Shown: positions 1-13,200 of the stretch, one piece after another
Position numbering within the stretch: the stretch's first letter is position 1
Layout of the letters: every line of letters starts with the position of its first letter
Assembly (NCBI GenBank): GCA_037447655.1
Contig: JBBHKE010002052.1
Span: 665,585 to 729,584 of the forward strand
Direction: 5' to 3'
DNA from: Zygnema cylindricum
Lineage: Eukaryota; Streptophyta; Zygnematophyceae; Zygnematales; Zygnemataceae
Length of the DNA stretch: 64,000 nt
Notes under the pieces: model-generated
The model's input: the letters and a program-made list of their open reading frames with translations, nothing else
Databases searched by the model: none
Told to the model about the DNA's origin: nothing
Made by a program: the position numbers and the translations under genes

Positions 1-438
1 CCCCTCCTGATTCTCCTCTTCCCTATAGTCCCCCAGCTAGTCCCCTCCTTTTTCCTCTTTTCCCACCCAATCCTCCCTCTCCCTCTCCCCCAAGACTCCC
101 TCCTAGTCCTCCCCTCCCCTCTAGTCCTCTCCCTTACCCTCCATCTCCCTACACTCCCCCGCCTAATCCTCTCCCTCTCCCAAGATCCCCTCCTACTCCT
201 CCTCCCCCTAGACCCCCTCCCTCTCCCCCTAGACCTCCCCCTAACCCTCCATCTCCCCCTAGACCGCCACCCCGTACTCCACCACCTAAGCCTCCACCAC
301 TTTTACCTCCCCCTCCCCCTTCCCCTCCCTCTCCCCCTCCCTCTCCACCACCACTTCCTCCACCTCCATCACCACCTTCTCACTCTTCTCCTCCCCCCTC
401 ATCTCCACCACCACCATGTCCCATTCCTACACTAGTGG
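1..438 (+). CDS. Gene 1, 5'-most visible exon: extensin-like Pro/Ser-rich segment
   Basis: One frame (codons starting at position 3) is open across the whole stretch, about 145 codons, and reads almost entirely as Pro and Ser with scattered Leu, Arg, Thr and Asn. Many SPPP-type runs resemble hydroxyproline-rich cell-wall glycoproteins. It ends at a good donor (GTAAGT at 439), and the split codon joins in frame to the G8 exon at 1938. The DNA is strongly pyrimidine-biased, so part of the composition could simply be a CT-rich repeat. The open frame and phase-correct splice argue that it is translated. The exon start is outside the window. Confidence 0.65.
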
Positions 439-3400
439 GTAAGTTTTCCTTAGTATAATATGCTTCAATACTTATGTGGCTCTTCAGTATTAATAAAATA
501 TTTTTTAATTGATTGGACGCTTTTACCATTTATGTTTTTATGTTTACGTTTTATTTCTTTTATATCTATATGTCGCTTTTTTAGTGTGATTTTTTTTCCG
601 AGGAAATGTGAGGTTGTTTACAAAATTACGAACTATTTCTTACCATGTCGTAGTGGGTTTTTTTTTTTTTAAACATTACGTTATTTCCGACCAAGATGTT
701 CCTAAGGTTCTATGCGCAAACATTGACTGTTCGATTATATTTGGGTCCTCATCGGCGAAGCAATCGCTCCATCCGGCTCTTTAAATGGCCACCTACCTCC
801 GAGAGTTGGCTAATCATGTAGAGCGCTTGTAGAATCGTTACACGTGTATTATATAGACTCGTGCCACAATGGACTACCAGTCACATCGGAAAGGCCATGT
901 GCATTCTCACACGATCCTTTTGTCTTCCTTTTCACGTTCGTGGTTTCCTGCGCTATGTGTTTTCGTTTTCAAGAGAGAAATGCAGCCGCTAAAAACGACA
1001 GAGTGTCTTTGAGAAAAAGGGAGTTTCAATGGTACAATGGCATAGGAGGCATAATTAATGCGATGATATAGTACGCATACTACACATTTTACATTGAAAT
1101 TGGTCGGTTTGTAAAATATTTTACTACTTCCACTATTTGATCTTTTAACTTATGTTACACCATTCAAATCAAAACACATGCGAAAGCTTGTTTACTGCCA
1201 GACTAAATATTACAGCCAATAATAGTGTCAGTAGAATTACAGAAACCGGTTAATGGAACCCCACATTTATATATAAGATTACCTCGATAGAAAGATAAAC
1301 CACCAATGGAAGTGAAGTATCGTACTTACCAAGTCACACCGCAAGTGAAACAAAGCGTACGGACCAAAAATGAAAGGGAACATGATTCGAGCAAGTGACC
1401 TTTTCAACAGATTTAATGTTTATAAGAAACTGAAAACGTTTATGTTTTATGGTTGAATGCTACTGAATAGAGTTAGACAACACGGTGACCAAATCCAAAA
1501 TATAAAAGAATAATAGAGTGATCACAATATTATATTGGCAGAATGATCTTCAAACATTAAAATAATTTCTGACGATGAGTTTATCCTTTAATGTTATCTG
1601 AAAACTACACCTTGAATCGTTATTAGACTTATGTACTCTATATCGGCGCCCCAAAATTTTGACATTGATACCTTAAATAGAATAAATTATACTATTTAAG
1701 GACGTGGACCATAATCTGCCATGTCTCCGGCACTAAATTAGCATCAATGACACTAATTAATTTTTGACATTAATAATTTCTTTAGTCTAATAACGATTCA
1801 CGGTGTACAGTACACTTTAATCTTTTTGATGATGGACGACATAACCCCAAACCGACCTTCACCTTACCTGTTTAAACATTAACCCTACCTGTTTACAAAG
1901 CCTTGACTGTTTACTCCTTACCCTTACCTGTTTACAGGATTTCAAAATTGGAGCGATCCATGCACATGGCCAAATAGCGTAATTCCGGGTTTGCAACCTT
2001 TTGGAGTGGGAATCAATGCCACTATTCCTTTTGGAGCTTCTGTGCTCCTTGACTTGCCTAATCTCGAACTGAACGTGCTCCACATAAAGGGGCTGTTAAA
2101 GTAAGCCTTCGACATGTTTGATTTTTGCAACTAGGTAGTAAAAAGAAGATTAATGCCGAAATATGAATTTTTGATTTTGGGAACAGGGATAGTTGAAGTT
2201 AGACTAGTGTCTGAGAAGAATATTTGATTTTGAAGCCTGTCATAGCCAATTGCGTTTTTTCTCTTAATTTTAAGGTGTTCCCTTAAGTAAGTGATTTCAT
2301 CCTTGCATGCAAGTAAAATCTCACTATTTTTCTACATTACAAAGTCTTATCATCTAACACGGACATACTTGCCAATCAATTCGATAGCAAAACTGAAACA
2401 CTTTTAAAAAAGTAAAACAGTTTCATTAAGCTGCTTGTTGCATATTAATCGTGTCACGGTTAAACTGATCAAATTGAACTAAACTAAAAATAAACTAAAA
2501 AACTAAACTAGAGCTAAATTACACTGAACACTTATTTGTTTTTTTCCCCTCATGCACAGATTTCTGGACAGTACAGATCTCCCCAGAATCTACGTCAAGG
2601 CCCACTTTGTTGTCGTGGAAGGGCAACTTGTCATTGGAGATACTGACAGACAATTTCAACAAACAGCAATTTTTGAACTGACACCAAATATCGAAAACCA
2701 GCGAGCTGACCTGCGAGTTATTGAGACTCTAACTAAAACCGCCATCACTGTTGGACACAAGGGTTTTGCTGTGGTAAATGCTTAAACCTGGTAACCTTGC
2801 TAGCCACTGTTCACAGAGTGATTACTCTTTTGCACTCACCTTACCATAAGGAAAATTACTGAGCTTTTGTGTGGGTAAATGTACAGTTTTTTCCTTATAA
2901 AAACCGGGCAGAAAACGTACGTTTTAGTCACGTCCCAGTGAGTAGATCTGACAGGGTGATATTCTTATCATTGAAGAGGCATATGTAATCATTTATGTTT
3001 GATATGGCTATGGATTTCAGATAGGAGGAGGACAAGTTCACCTTCATGGAATGCCAGGTGGCAGTAATTCGACCTCATGGTGTCGACTTATTCAAACAGC
3101 AAAAGCTGGTGATACCACAATTACTGTGGATTCTCCTTTGGCAATGAATTGGCCTATCGGAGGGAATATTGCAATTGCACCGACGGACTTCGAATTTCGG
3201 GAAGCAGAGAAACGGACTATAGCTGCTGGTACGGGCAATGGCTTCTTTTTTGGGTTTTACTTTAACATGTACAACTATTATCTATTGGAATGTCGTGATA
3301 ATTTGAATGGTTGGATTTACAACAAAATGACATGAAAATAATTTGTGCTAACAAATGGTTTTTCTATTAAAACATAATAACAAACAACACAAAACCACCT

Positions 3401-6400
3401 GCTTTACTCTTCCTCAAGAAAACCCCCGGCAAGTTTTTGGCCATGATCAAGTTTGGGAAACTAAGACTGGTATCCGCTTCCACAGTTATGCAGACTCCAT
3501 TGGGTATTGTGTTAAATCTGACCGCTCCCCTTCGAGTGGAACATTATGGAGAAAGATTCGGTTTGCCCGATGGTTTTGGAGGATATATAGATGAGCGTGG
3601 AGAAGTGGCATTGTTGACTCGAAATATTGTCATCCAAGGAACTCATGAGGCTGGAGAATTTGCCTTAGAAGGTAAGATATGGCTAGTATATGAGGAAAAT
3701 CGCAGCTGTAGTATGTTTACGACATGTCGTGTTTTTATTATGTATGTTAAATAGAACTCCTAAGCAGACTCTTGAGAGAAAAAGACAACACCGAGAGCTT
3801 TAAGGCTCTTAAAATGAACGACCAAAATTGTTTTTGAGCGTAAGATTGACTTTAAACATAACGATGTTCTATACTTTGACACCATGGACTCTGCAAAATT
3901 GTAAAACCATTCTCCCTTGACAAGATCACAAGAAATGTGTATGATATTCCGACTTTAGGGAAAGAAACATAAGGGATTTTTACAATGTAGTCTTAAGGGG
4001 TGTGCACTGCCATTATTTGTAGATATGGGGTAGGACGGATGCAATAGTCAAACGATAACTTACGACGTGCCTAAACAATAAATTAACATGCATATTTCCT
4101 CGGAATTTACAAATGAGCTCTTAAACCACAATTGCTTTGTTGCTATACTGGTACACAATATTTATTGTTTACTTGTAGTATGGTATAAATTAAGACGATT
4201 TAAGAAGATACGTGCTTTAATGTACATAACGAGTTTATTATCCTTATCAAACGACATAAGTGGTGAAAATAAATGAGGGACTTAGAGGCATGGTTAAGAA
4301 TTTTACTTACAAAGATTGGACAAAAATGTACCTTCCAAACAGGCTGTAAAGTTAACAAAAATTTACATCATCTCGGCAAAAAAAACTGCCTCGAATCTTT
4401 AATTTGTGTGTTAAGTTGTACATGTTTATTTTGCATTATTTTTTATGAGCTCAACTCAATTCTAAAGAAATCAATCTCCAGTTAAAAGCACATTTTGCAG
4501 GAGAGGTGTGAACAAGTTTTGCTATGAAAACTCGTAAAATAATTGTTTGCGCTACTTTTTGTCTTTTCACATAATGACGAAAAATGGATTGCGAGAATCT
4601 TCAAAACGTCAAAGTGCATTTAACTAGTCTCCCTATATTTGTTGGTTTTTTCTTCAGGTGGACATTTTGTACTTTTCAAAACAAAAGTTCCACAATACAT
4701 CGAAGGAGTTGAGTTCGTCGGAATGGGGCAACAGGGAAGATTGGGACGATATCCTATTCATTTTCACATTATTGGCTCAAATCCCAACACTGTTTGTAAG
4801 GATAATTCTATTCACAACAGCAAACAGGTGAGAAAAACATAAAATCCCACAAAACCAAATTGAAAATCGTTCCACTGTAGCCTCTTAGGTCTTCATGGGA
4901 AAGACTGGTTCAAAATCGGTTAAATTGTGTTCAATCTTTTATGAAATATGCACCATTGGTAATTCTATGGCATACAAATTGTACACATTGATATAATCCC
5001 TAGACTCTCTTTCTCCCTCTTCCATCCTCCCTCTTTTTCTCCTTCTCCCTCAATATCCCTCCCCCTCTCCCTACCCTACTCCCTCTCTATCCCTCTCCCT
5101 CTCTCTTGGTAGCCAACTGTTTAGGATCAATTGTCACGGAAAGTCCAAACATAAAAGAAGCCATTGTTTCAAAGATTCTTTAAGTGTATAAGGCCTCTAC
5201 CAATGAGTTTCATATGTTAATGTTTCCTCCTCTCCTCCCTTGCTCCTCTCACCCCCTCTTCCCTCCCTCTCCCCTCTCCCCTTGTCCTCACGTTCTGTGG
5301 CCCCTTCATCCACAAAGAAGACCTCGTAGAACTTGCAGAAGTCAGCCCAAGATGACTATTCTGAACACCTAACTTATTGCAGAATTATCTTCATTCACAG
5401 AAGGAAATAAGAATCATAAAGTTATGCTCCCTAGGTTCCATGTCTATTGCACATTGTGCATCTCTTAAACGAAATCATAAAATATACAAGCTTGATGTTT
5501 TCCCTAAAAAATTTACTGTCTTATAACACTAGCCTGCTTGCCTGCCTCAGGAGTACTTTGAATGTACATAACTGTTCGACTACACCTAGTGAGTTATTCC
5601 AAAGACGACTTTTCACTATTAGATGACTGATTGACGTCGGACCTGAGCGAAGAGTTTGAACGCGATTTGATTTGTCAGTTGATTCAGTGGATCTGAGCGA
5701 TTTCATTAGTCCGAGCTGGAGTCCTTTCCATCTGCATCTCACTCCTCCGCTTCCTCTCCTTCCTTCCTCTACTTCTCTCCTCCCGCTCAAACCGAGGCAT
5801 TTCGAATGTCGGCGCCTCAAAACCTTAGATGGTGCCGCCGGATCGACTTTATTCGCCGATTTATTCGCCGATTGCCGGTTAATTCGCCGATTTATTCGCC
5901 GATTTATTCGCCGATTTATTCGCCGATTTATTCGCCGATTTATTCGCCGGTTAATTCGCCGGTTAATTCGCCGGTTTTGAAACATGCTTTGTTTGGTCTG
6001 TATTGTAAAGGGTAAGGTCTCGTCAGGGCACTTTTTTCGGGTCATAGGTTAGTCGTACGGCTCGATGACCCGATTGTACGGCCTATGGGATGGTGCGCGT
6101 CATTTTTTTTTGGCCATTCCGTACAATTATGTCAGGGAAGTACAAAAAAAAAACGCGAATACGTCTTTTTACGACTGCTTTTCCCGTCACGAATTTTTTT
6201 TCGGGAGAAAGTCTCAAATTTAGACGAACTATTGCCGCTTATTGCGACAACTTCAAAGGTTTATCGAAAATTTTACGGGCAATTTTCGAGTATCCTTTTT
6301 TCTTTTCTATATAGACCGCCGAAAGCTCAATGTTGTAAAATCCGCGGGAAATAAGGTGTGGGCCTTTCATTTTGTTACGCGTCTAATTAGCGGGAAGAAA

Positions 6401-7164
6401 AAGGAAAAGGATACACGAAAACTGCCCGTAAAGTTAAGTCGTCGCAAAAATTGACATTGATTCGTCCAAATTTGGGACTTTGGACTGCCCGTAAAAAATG
6501 TACTGCCCGTAAAATTTCTAAAAAACATTTTAGGTCGTCGCAGAAAATGAAATTCGTCCAAATTTGGAAATTAATCCCACAAAAGTACACTGCCCGTAGA
6601 TTTGATTTTTTGATAAACCTTTTAAGTCGTCGCAGAAAACGAAATTGATTCGTCTGCATTTGGAACTTTCTCCGAGAAGAAACTTGGTGACGGGGTAAAG
6701 TTGACGTAAAAAAAATAGAATTCTCATTTTTTTTGTTTGTTCTTTTCGGAATTTTTTGTAGTGAATGGCCCGAAGAACATGACCCGGGTCATCCCATGAG
6801 GCTAACAACCAAGTCATCCAACCCTTTTTTAAGGGTTTGCAAATTATCTGCAAAATTTCTCCCGTTTTAGAAGAAACTGTTGAAAAATTCACAAGCGTTA
6901 TTATAATATTTTCGGTGTGCAATAGAATTTGTTACTTTTCTGCTTTGTCTGCAAAATTTCTGCATGATTTTTCCAGATTTAATAGCAAAGAAACCTGTAG
7001 GAAATTCCAAAATCACTATACATTTTTTCTGCAGTAAAATTTGTTATTATTAATTTTCTTTTGTCTGCAAACTTTCTGCGTAGTTTCTCCCGTTAAAAAA
7101 AGAAGATTATAGGAAAATCTTCAAGCATATACAAGTATACATATACAAGTATTACATGTATATA

Positions 7165-7222
<58 letters not shown>

Positions 7223-10200
7223 ATACTTGTATATGTATACATTAAAGCTCTGCAGTAAAACTTGTTACTTTTCCGTCTTTGTCTGAAAAATTATTTGCAA
7301 CTTTTTTCCATAATTTCTCCCTTTCAAACAACAACAAAAAAAAAACTGTATGAAAATCCAGAAGGGTTATAGTTATAACATTATCGCTGTGCAGTAATAC
7401 TTCATATTTTTTCATTTTTCCTCTGTCTGCAATTGTGTGCAAATTTCTGCTTTGCAGTTACCAAACAGATAACCAGCTTCAATACGGACGACAATCCGTC
7501 CACTTTCTGGATTTCCAATCCTGCCAATCACTTCATCGAAAATGTCGGTGCAGGAGCAGCAGACTCCGGGTAAAAAACTTGCCACGTGTCAGTTTTCTAT
7601 CCGGGCTAACTTGACGGTTTAGTATTTCTACCAGCGCTAACTTGACATGTGTCAGGCTTTTTTGCCAGAGCTCTTGTACTGTAGTACATTTTTCGTACTA
7701 TTGTGTTAAAAACTTAAAAACTTGTGAAAACATTTCATGCGGAGACAGTGCATGGAATGAGAATATAACATGTATTTTATTTCTAATTTTTTTTTTCGTT
7801 TTAGTAATCGTTTCGTGCAGGCTTAGGTTACTATGCTCTCATCTCAAAATTGAAATTTCCATCTTTCTTTTCTCATTTTTGTCAAATAAAAATAGGAATT
7901 AAGAAGCTTAAAGGAAATAAAAGGAATAAAGGTTGCCTTTTGTCCCAACTTGCAAGGATACGCGAAGGATGTTTCTTAATCGTTACTTATCCGCCTTATG
8001 TTATGGGCTTGACAGTTTCTGGTTCCAGCTCCTAAAGACAGTTACGGGAGACTCGCTTCTTATCCGCGAGATTGCAAAGACCGTACCTATCCGACTGAGG
8101 CTCGGAACTTTCCGCGGCAACGTGGCGCATTCTAACCACGCGATCGGCCTACGAACTTATCCGAATGGATGGCACCCTCCCATCCCAGCCGCAGGAGTAA
8201 GTTACCCTACCGTACACCTGTTTTAAACTGCGAAACTGCCGCGGCACTTCGCCATATGTCGCTCTTAGTGTTGCAGTTTTTTTCGCCACTTAAAACATTT
8301 TTTTTAGTGCACGATAGTCCGATTTTTGGTTGGAGACCTCAAATCGGAAGGTGAAAAACTTGCTTTTTAATCACAAGCGTTGGATTAAAATCCGACAATT
8401 TTTCTTGGTAAAAAAGATGTTTCATGGGTGAAGCTCTGTTGTTTACATATAACCATACTCTTCTGTATTGTGTTTTTCTTTTTAAAACAACATTAAGGAA
8501 GTTATGTCCAAGATTCTCCAAAGGTACGGGAGTTAGCAATGACCTTGGAATTGTTGATGTAAGTGAAACGTGCCGATCGATACCCGGATTTTTGGTAATA
8601 TCCACACTAGAACCTAATAAAATTGGACCCGGAAGTCTCAACATCTGAGCTGGTGGCCCAGTGGTGGCCCAGTGGTTAGTGCATTTGCAGCTTAAGTAAA
8701 AGGTCCTAAGTTCAATTCCTTGCCGGCTCATCATTCCCTTTATTGGGATCGTCCATTCTATCCACTGATTCTACGAATCTTAACATGGTATCGGAGCCAG
8801 GGGGGTTAGGTATAAGTGGACATTATGACCGGTTACCTCTCGAGGGGGGGAGTTGACGCACGTGAAACGTGCCGATCGATATCCGGATTTGTGGTAATAT
8901 CCACACTAAAACCTAATAAAATTGGACTGCCAGTCTCAACATCTGAGCTGGTGGCACAGTGGTTAGTGCATTCACAGCTTAAGTGAAAAGTCCGAGGTTC
9001 AAATCCTGGCCGGCTCATTATCCCCTTTATTGGGATCGTCCATTCTATCCTCCGATTCTACGAATCTTGACAAAAATTCTATTTGGGTATTCATCCGTGA
9101 AGTTATGGCTCCATCTTCTACGAATCTTGACAAGAATTCTATTTGGGTATTCATCCGTGAAGTTATGGCTCCATTCGTTTCTGTGTTTGGCTACTATTAC
9201 CTCTGGGAGGTGGTTAGTCAACTACATATTGTGGGAGGTGGTTAGTCAACTACATATTGTGTAGAATGGCTACACGTGCATGATAAATAAACGTTTCACG
9301 ATGCTACCACCAGTGTTGTGTATCGGGTAAAAAATTATTGAGATAAGTTTGACATTCGATATATCGAATATCGAACGGTCAGATTATCGCTATATATTTG
9401 GTAGGAGGTGGGGGTCTGTACAGCTCTAGTACGGTAAATCACACGGTAAATATCACGGTAAATCGTACAGAATATCTCCCCCCACCCCCCCCCCCTAGCT
9501 CGCGCCATTGGGGGGGGGTGAGGGTGAGGCTTTTGAAAAAAAAAATAACTTAACGTTACTTCGATATATCGTGATAAAAATACATCGAATTATCGGTCGA
9601 TATATCGTCTAAATATCGCGATATTGAGCTTCTCGATATATCGTAGTGATACATCGATTATCGAGTACTCAAAATTAGGAACATATCGAATATCGGCAAG
9701 GGGGCTCGATACACAACACTAGTTGCCACCTGCATTTTCACACGTCGTACATGTCATGTGCCGGTAGTCCACCAAATTCCAACCAAAACCCCCTCCCAAT
9801 AGATAAATCTTAATGACCTTTCCTCACGCTTTTTCTTCCATCGTTTCAGCATCATGGTTTCCCGCGCCTATATTTGTCGTTTTTATTTTAACTCCAGGTT
9901 TTGAATTACAAGTTCAAATTCAAAGGCAAACTTAGAACAAAATTAAATGTTTCAAATTTGAAACGGAAGATGGGGCTACAACCATTTTAAATAAACCACA
10001 TGTACCAAAATAACTTCTCAAAGAGAAAGCATATAAAAAAAAAAACTTTCTAAGCTCATTTCTCCGTGGCTGCTGCAATTGCGGTCGCATGTTTGAATTA
10101 TCCCTGTTTTATCGCATGTAACAAGTTTTGACATTGCTAAATAAAGCATCGTTAACTCCATCTAAACTGTGATGGAGATACACTTTTGATAGTAATAAGA

Positions 10201-13200
10201 GGAAATGTACATGTAAGTGGACCTTCTACTCAAGGGAAGGATTTTTGAAAACGTTTTGGAAAGAAACGGCTCAACAGGGTGTGCTTACCAAGTAAAGTGG
10301 AGATTTCGCTTTGGGGAAAAAACATTAAGAAAAAAGTCATTAGAAATGATAGTGTGTCTATAAAATGATAACTTTCGTTTCGAAAAAAAAACCCTAAAAA
10401 AACAGTTGTTTTAAAAGACAAAACATCTACAAAGAGTAAAGGATTTTCGGGATACAATGACTTGATATGTACTTGGTATGCAAGTACTTGGTACCCAAAT
10501 GAAGCTTTTATGTAAAAATTGGTCGATATGAAAAAAAATTGACGAATATCCAATCTTAGCTTATGTGGTACCACTCAAAAAACACATGTATGAAAGATTG
10601 TTTACACACACCACCTAATGGCCCCTAATCCAAAATATTATAGCCAGTAATGTTATCGGTACGATTACGGAAAACTCTCGGTGAAACTTAGGCCTAAGTG
10701 GCAAAAAAACATTCACACTAATTTTGTGATACACAATGTCTTGAAAGTGCCAATACATATCCTGCATAAGTGTGTGGATATGCCATACAACACTAGCTGC
10801 ACACTGTAGTATGATAGGGTTTTCGCACTTTATTCGACGATGATGATGTACATAACCATGACCACTTACAATTACATTAATACACCTTGAGTAAAATATT
10901 GGAGGTGCACCTTCGTTGGTGGTGCACTTTCGGATATCGGAGGTGCAGTAAATAAGGGAGTCGTCGATTGTAGTATTACTGTCATGTATGTTTAAGTGTG
11001 GTAACCCTATGAGAATTAAACACTAATCGCCAAAACAACAATTTCTTAAACCGTATAAAAAATAATTAGTTCTTTTGCACTAAACTAAAAGGCGACCGGA
11101 CAAGCAAGTAGCCATCGGACCAAGCAAGTAGCCATCGGACCAAGCATGTGTGGAATAATTTGTCGTAGACCTATGCTTCTTAAACACAAAACGCTACAAG
11201 TTACATCTGGTATTCCCGTATTATACCGAAAATATCCACATTGTACTCGTAATACGAGATAACCAATTGTAGCGTTTCACATGTTTTCGCATTTTTGAAT
11301 CATGGTTACACGGTTACACCTAATTATTTTAAGTGCGGAAACACGTTACTCCGTGTTGAATGTATATTATAAGTATTTTTCGCTCATATAACGCGTATAG
11401 TATGGGGTGGTCAGATATAACGTTACAAAAGCTTTTCACGCATTATACTTATTGTTTCTCTAAATTTGCATTCTTTTTAATAAACCAGTAATATCAGTTT
11501 TTCATCGAGATAACACCGGTTCGATAACTATCGGCGATAACTCCGCACTCTGGTACGGAATAGATTGTGGAAAAAGAATCAAAAGCCCCCTGCCGTCGAC
11601 ATCTCCGTACTTTGTTCGTACACCGTTTCCCTAACGTAGATTCCGTACTATTTGCACGAATATATCGGTACCCCTCACCGTTCGATAACCGATAACTATC
11701 GGTATCGGTTTTATCGCGATTAGTTTTTACCCAATACAAAACACTACACTGTCGATCGTATTTAGCGTGTAGAAATTATTAGAGTAAAGAAAAAATTAGC
11801 GTCATTAATTCTAATTCAGTGCCCAGGAGACGTGGCAAATTATGGTCCACGTCCTTAAATAGCGTCATTTATTCTATTTAAGGTTCAAGGGTCAAAATTT
11901 AGGGGCGCCGAATTAGTGTTCAACACGCTAAATACGATCGACGGTGTAGTTTTAAGATGTCAAAAATCGTCAAAGATTTTTCAAGCGCAATATTTGAATG
12001 AAATATTTGTGCGAGCGGACGAACATTAAGATTTGCAAAATAGCACGCTAATGTCAAATTTATACGTGCATATTGTATCACTATACGAAATATGCTTAAG
12101 TGTTTGACAGCCCAAAATACGTTTAATGAAGGTCAATGGATGGCAAAAGGAGCGTTCAAATGATATCCTTTGTCAAACTACGAGAATAGTCAAAGATTCC
12201 AAAAGCACAAAATGTGAACGTCGTGTTTGTACAGACTGACAAAATTTAAGATTTATAGAAAAGTATTAAATTTTAAAGATTTGTCCGTGCATACTTTCAC
12301 TGTTCGAGTTGCGCCATTATGTTTTAAATGCGAAGCCCTTTTCGAGAAGGTTAGTTGATGTTTACAATAGCGTCAGAGCATATCCTCTGGCAAAAAAAAA
12401 AAATTGTCTCTTTGGGTAGATTTGAATCCACCTTGTACGAAGGCACATGGCCCTTGCCAATTGTTAGGTTGTCGTGGCTCGTCCGCAGTGGATCACATCA
12501 TTTTGTTCCAAATGTATAAATTTTACACGTCCAGTGTGTGGCTAGTCTCCTCCTTGAAAACAGTGGAGGACATTAGCAAGACACTGGATAGAATGAGCGT
12601 TTGCCAAAAGTTAGACAGTCAACGCTTTCGCCTATAAGATTGGAGAATCTTGACAAATCTCCAGTAATTTATTTATTTTAAATAGAAAAAAAAGTATGGA
12701 TTTGTGCGAAAATGTATGGCATTCGCTAAACAACCTCACTTTTTTGCTAATGGAGGTAAGGGGTTTTATTTGTGCACTTGTGAACTAGTAATTGAGCTGA
12801 AAAGCCTCTTTGGATGCAGATTTATGGAGTGGAGAATGTACTGGATGGCTTTGTCACTTATAAAAATGTTGTTAACGGGTAAGAAAATCGTTCACTACCG
12901 TTAGTTTGGGTCGAAGTAGCACGTTCATTGTTGTTTAAGTTGTAGACCACATCAATATTTTAAACAAAAATGTTGATAACGTGTGAGAAAATCGATCACT
13001 ATCATTATATTGGGTCGTAGTAACAAGTTATTGCTGTTTTAGTTGGAAAACCACACTAATGTTTTAAAAATGTTGTTAATGAAAGAAACGCAGAAGATCG
13101 CGCGTTCGATTCTCCACATTGAATCTTAAAAGTTGATGGATGAGCAAATCGTTCAGTATCATAAATGTGGGTCGTAGGAGCAAGTTGATTGTTGTTTTAG

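Larger units (their letters stand above)
439..1937 (+). other. Gene 1 intron: no exon seen
   Basis: Opens with GTAAGT and closes with TTTACAG. It is AT-rich with no motif-bearing ORF. It contains one MITE (1606-1807) and a short tandem repetition of the 3' splice region at its end (1855-1937). Confidence 0.6.
4828..7457 (+). other. Gene 1 repeat-filled interval where a conserved exon is expected
   Basis: The flanking exon phases (phase 0 before, one base required after) demand at least one exon of length 3n+1 here. The family has a GHC..LEDG-type strand at this point, which I could not find in any frame. The interval holds CT-rich tracts (about 4999-5115 and 5225-5300), a 12-bp satellite, a foldback element, an AT palindrome and a tandem array at the 3' end. 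Confidence 0.55.
8552..9072 (+). mobile_element. TRIM: miniature LTR retrotransposon with tRNA-like LTRs
   Basis: Two direct repeats of about 230 bp (8552-8785 and 8851-9072) begin TGTTGATG / AGTTGACG and end in TTAACA / TTGACA. Right after the first repeat is TGGTATCGGAGCCAG, a one-mismatch copy of the initiator-Met primer binding site used by plant copia elements. Right before the second is a purine run, cgagggggggag, a fitting polypurine tract. The internal part is only about 65 bp with no coding capacity, which defines a TRIM. Each LTR carries a tRNA-like block. No clean target duplication is visible. Confidence 0.8.

Noticed and set aside
5846-5978. CRISPR-like regular repeats
   Set aside because: A contiguous 12-bp satellite without spacers, in a eukaryotic intron.
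13082-13135. tRNA-like GCGCGTTCGATTCTCC fragment inside the donor-repeat array
   Set aside because: Only a T-arm-like string is visible; no matching acceptor or D-arm, so not called.
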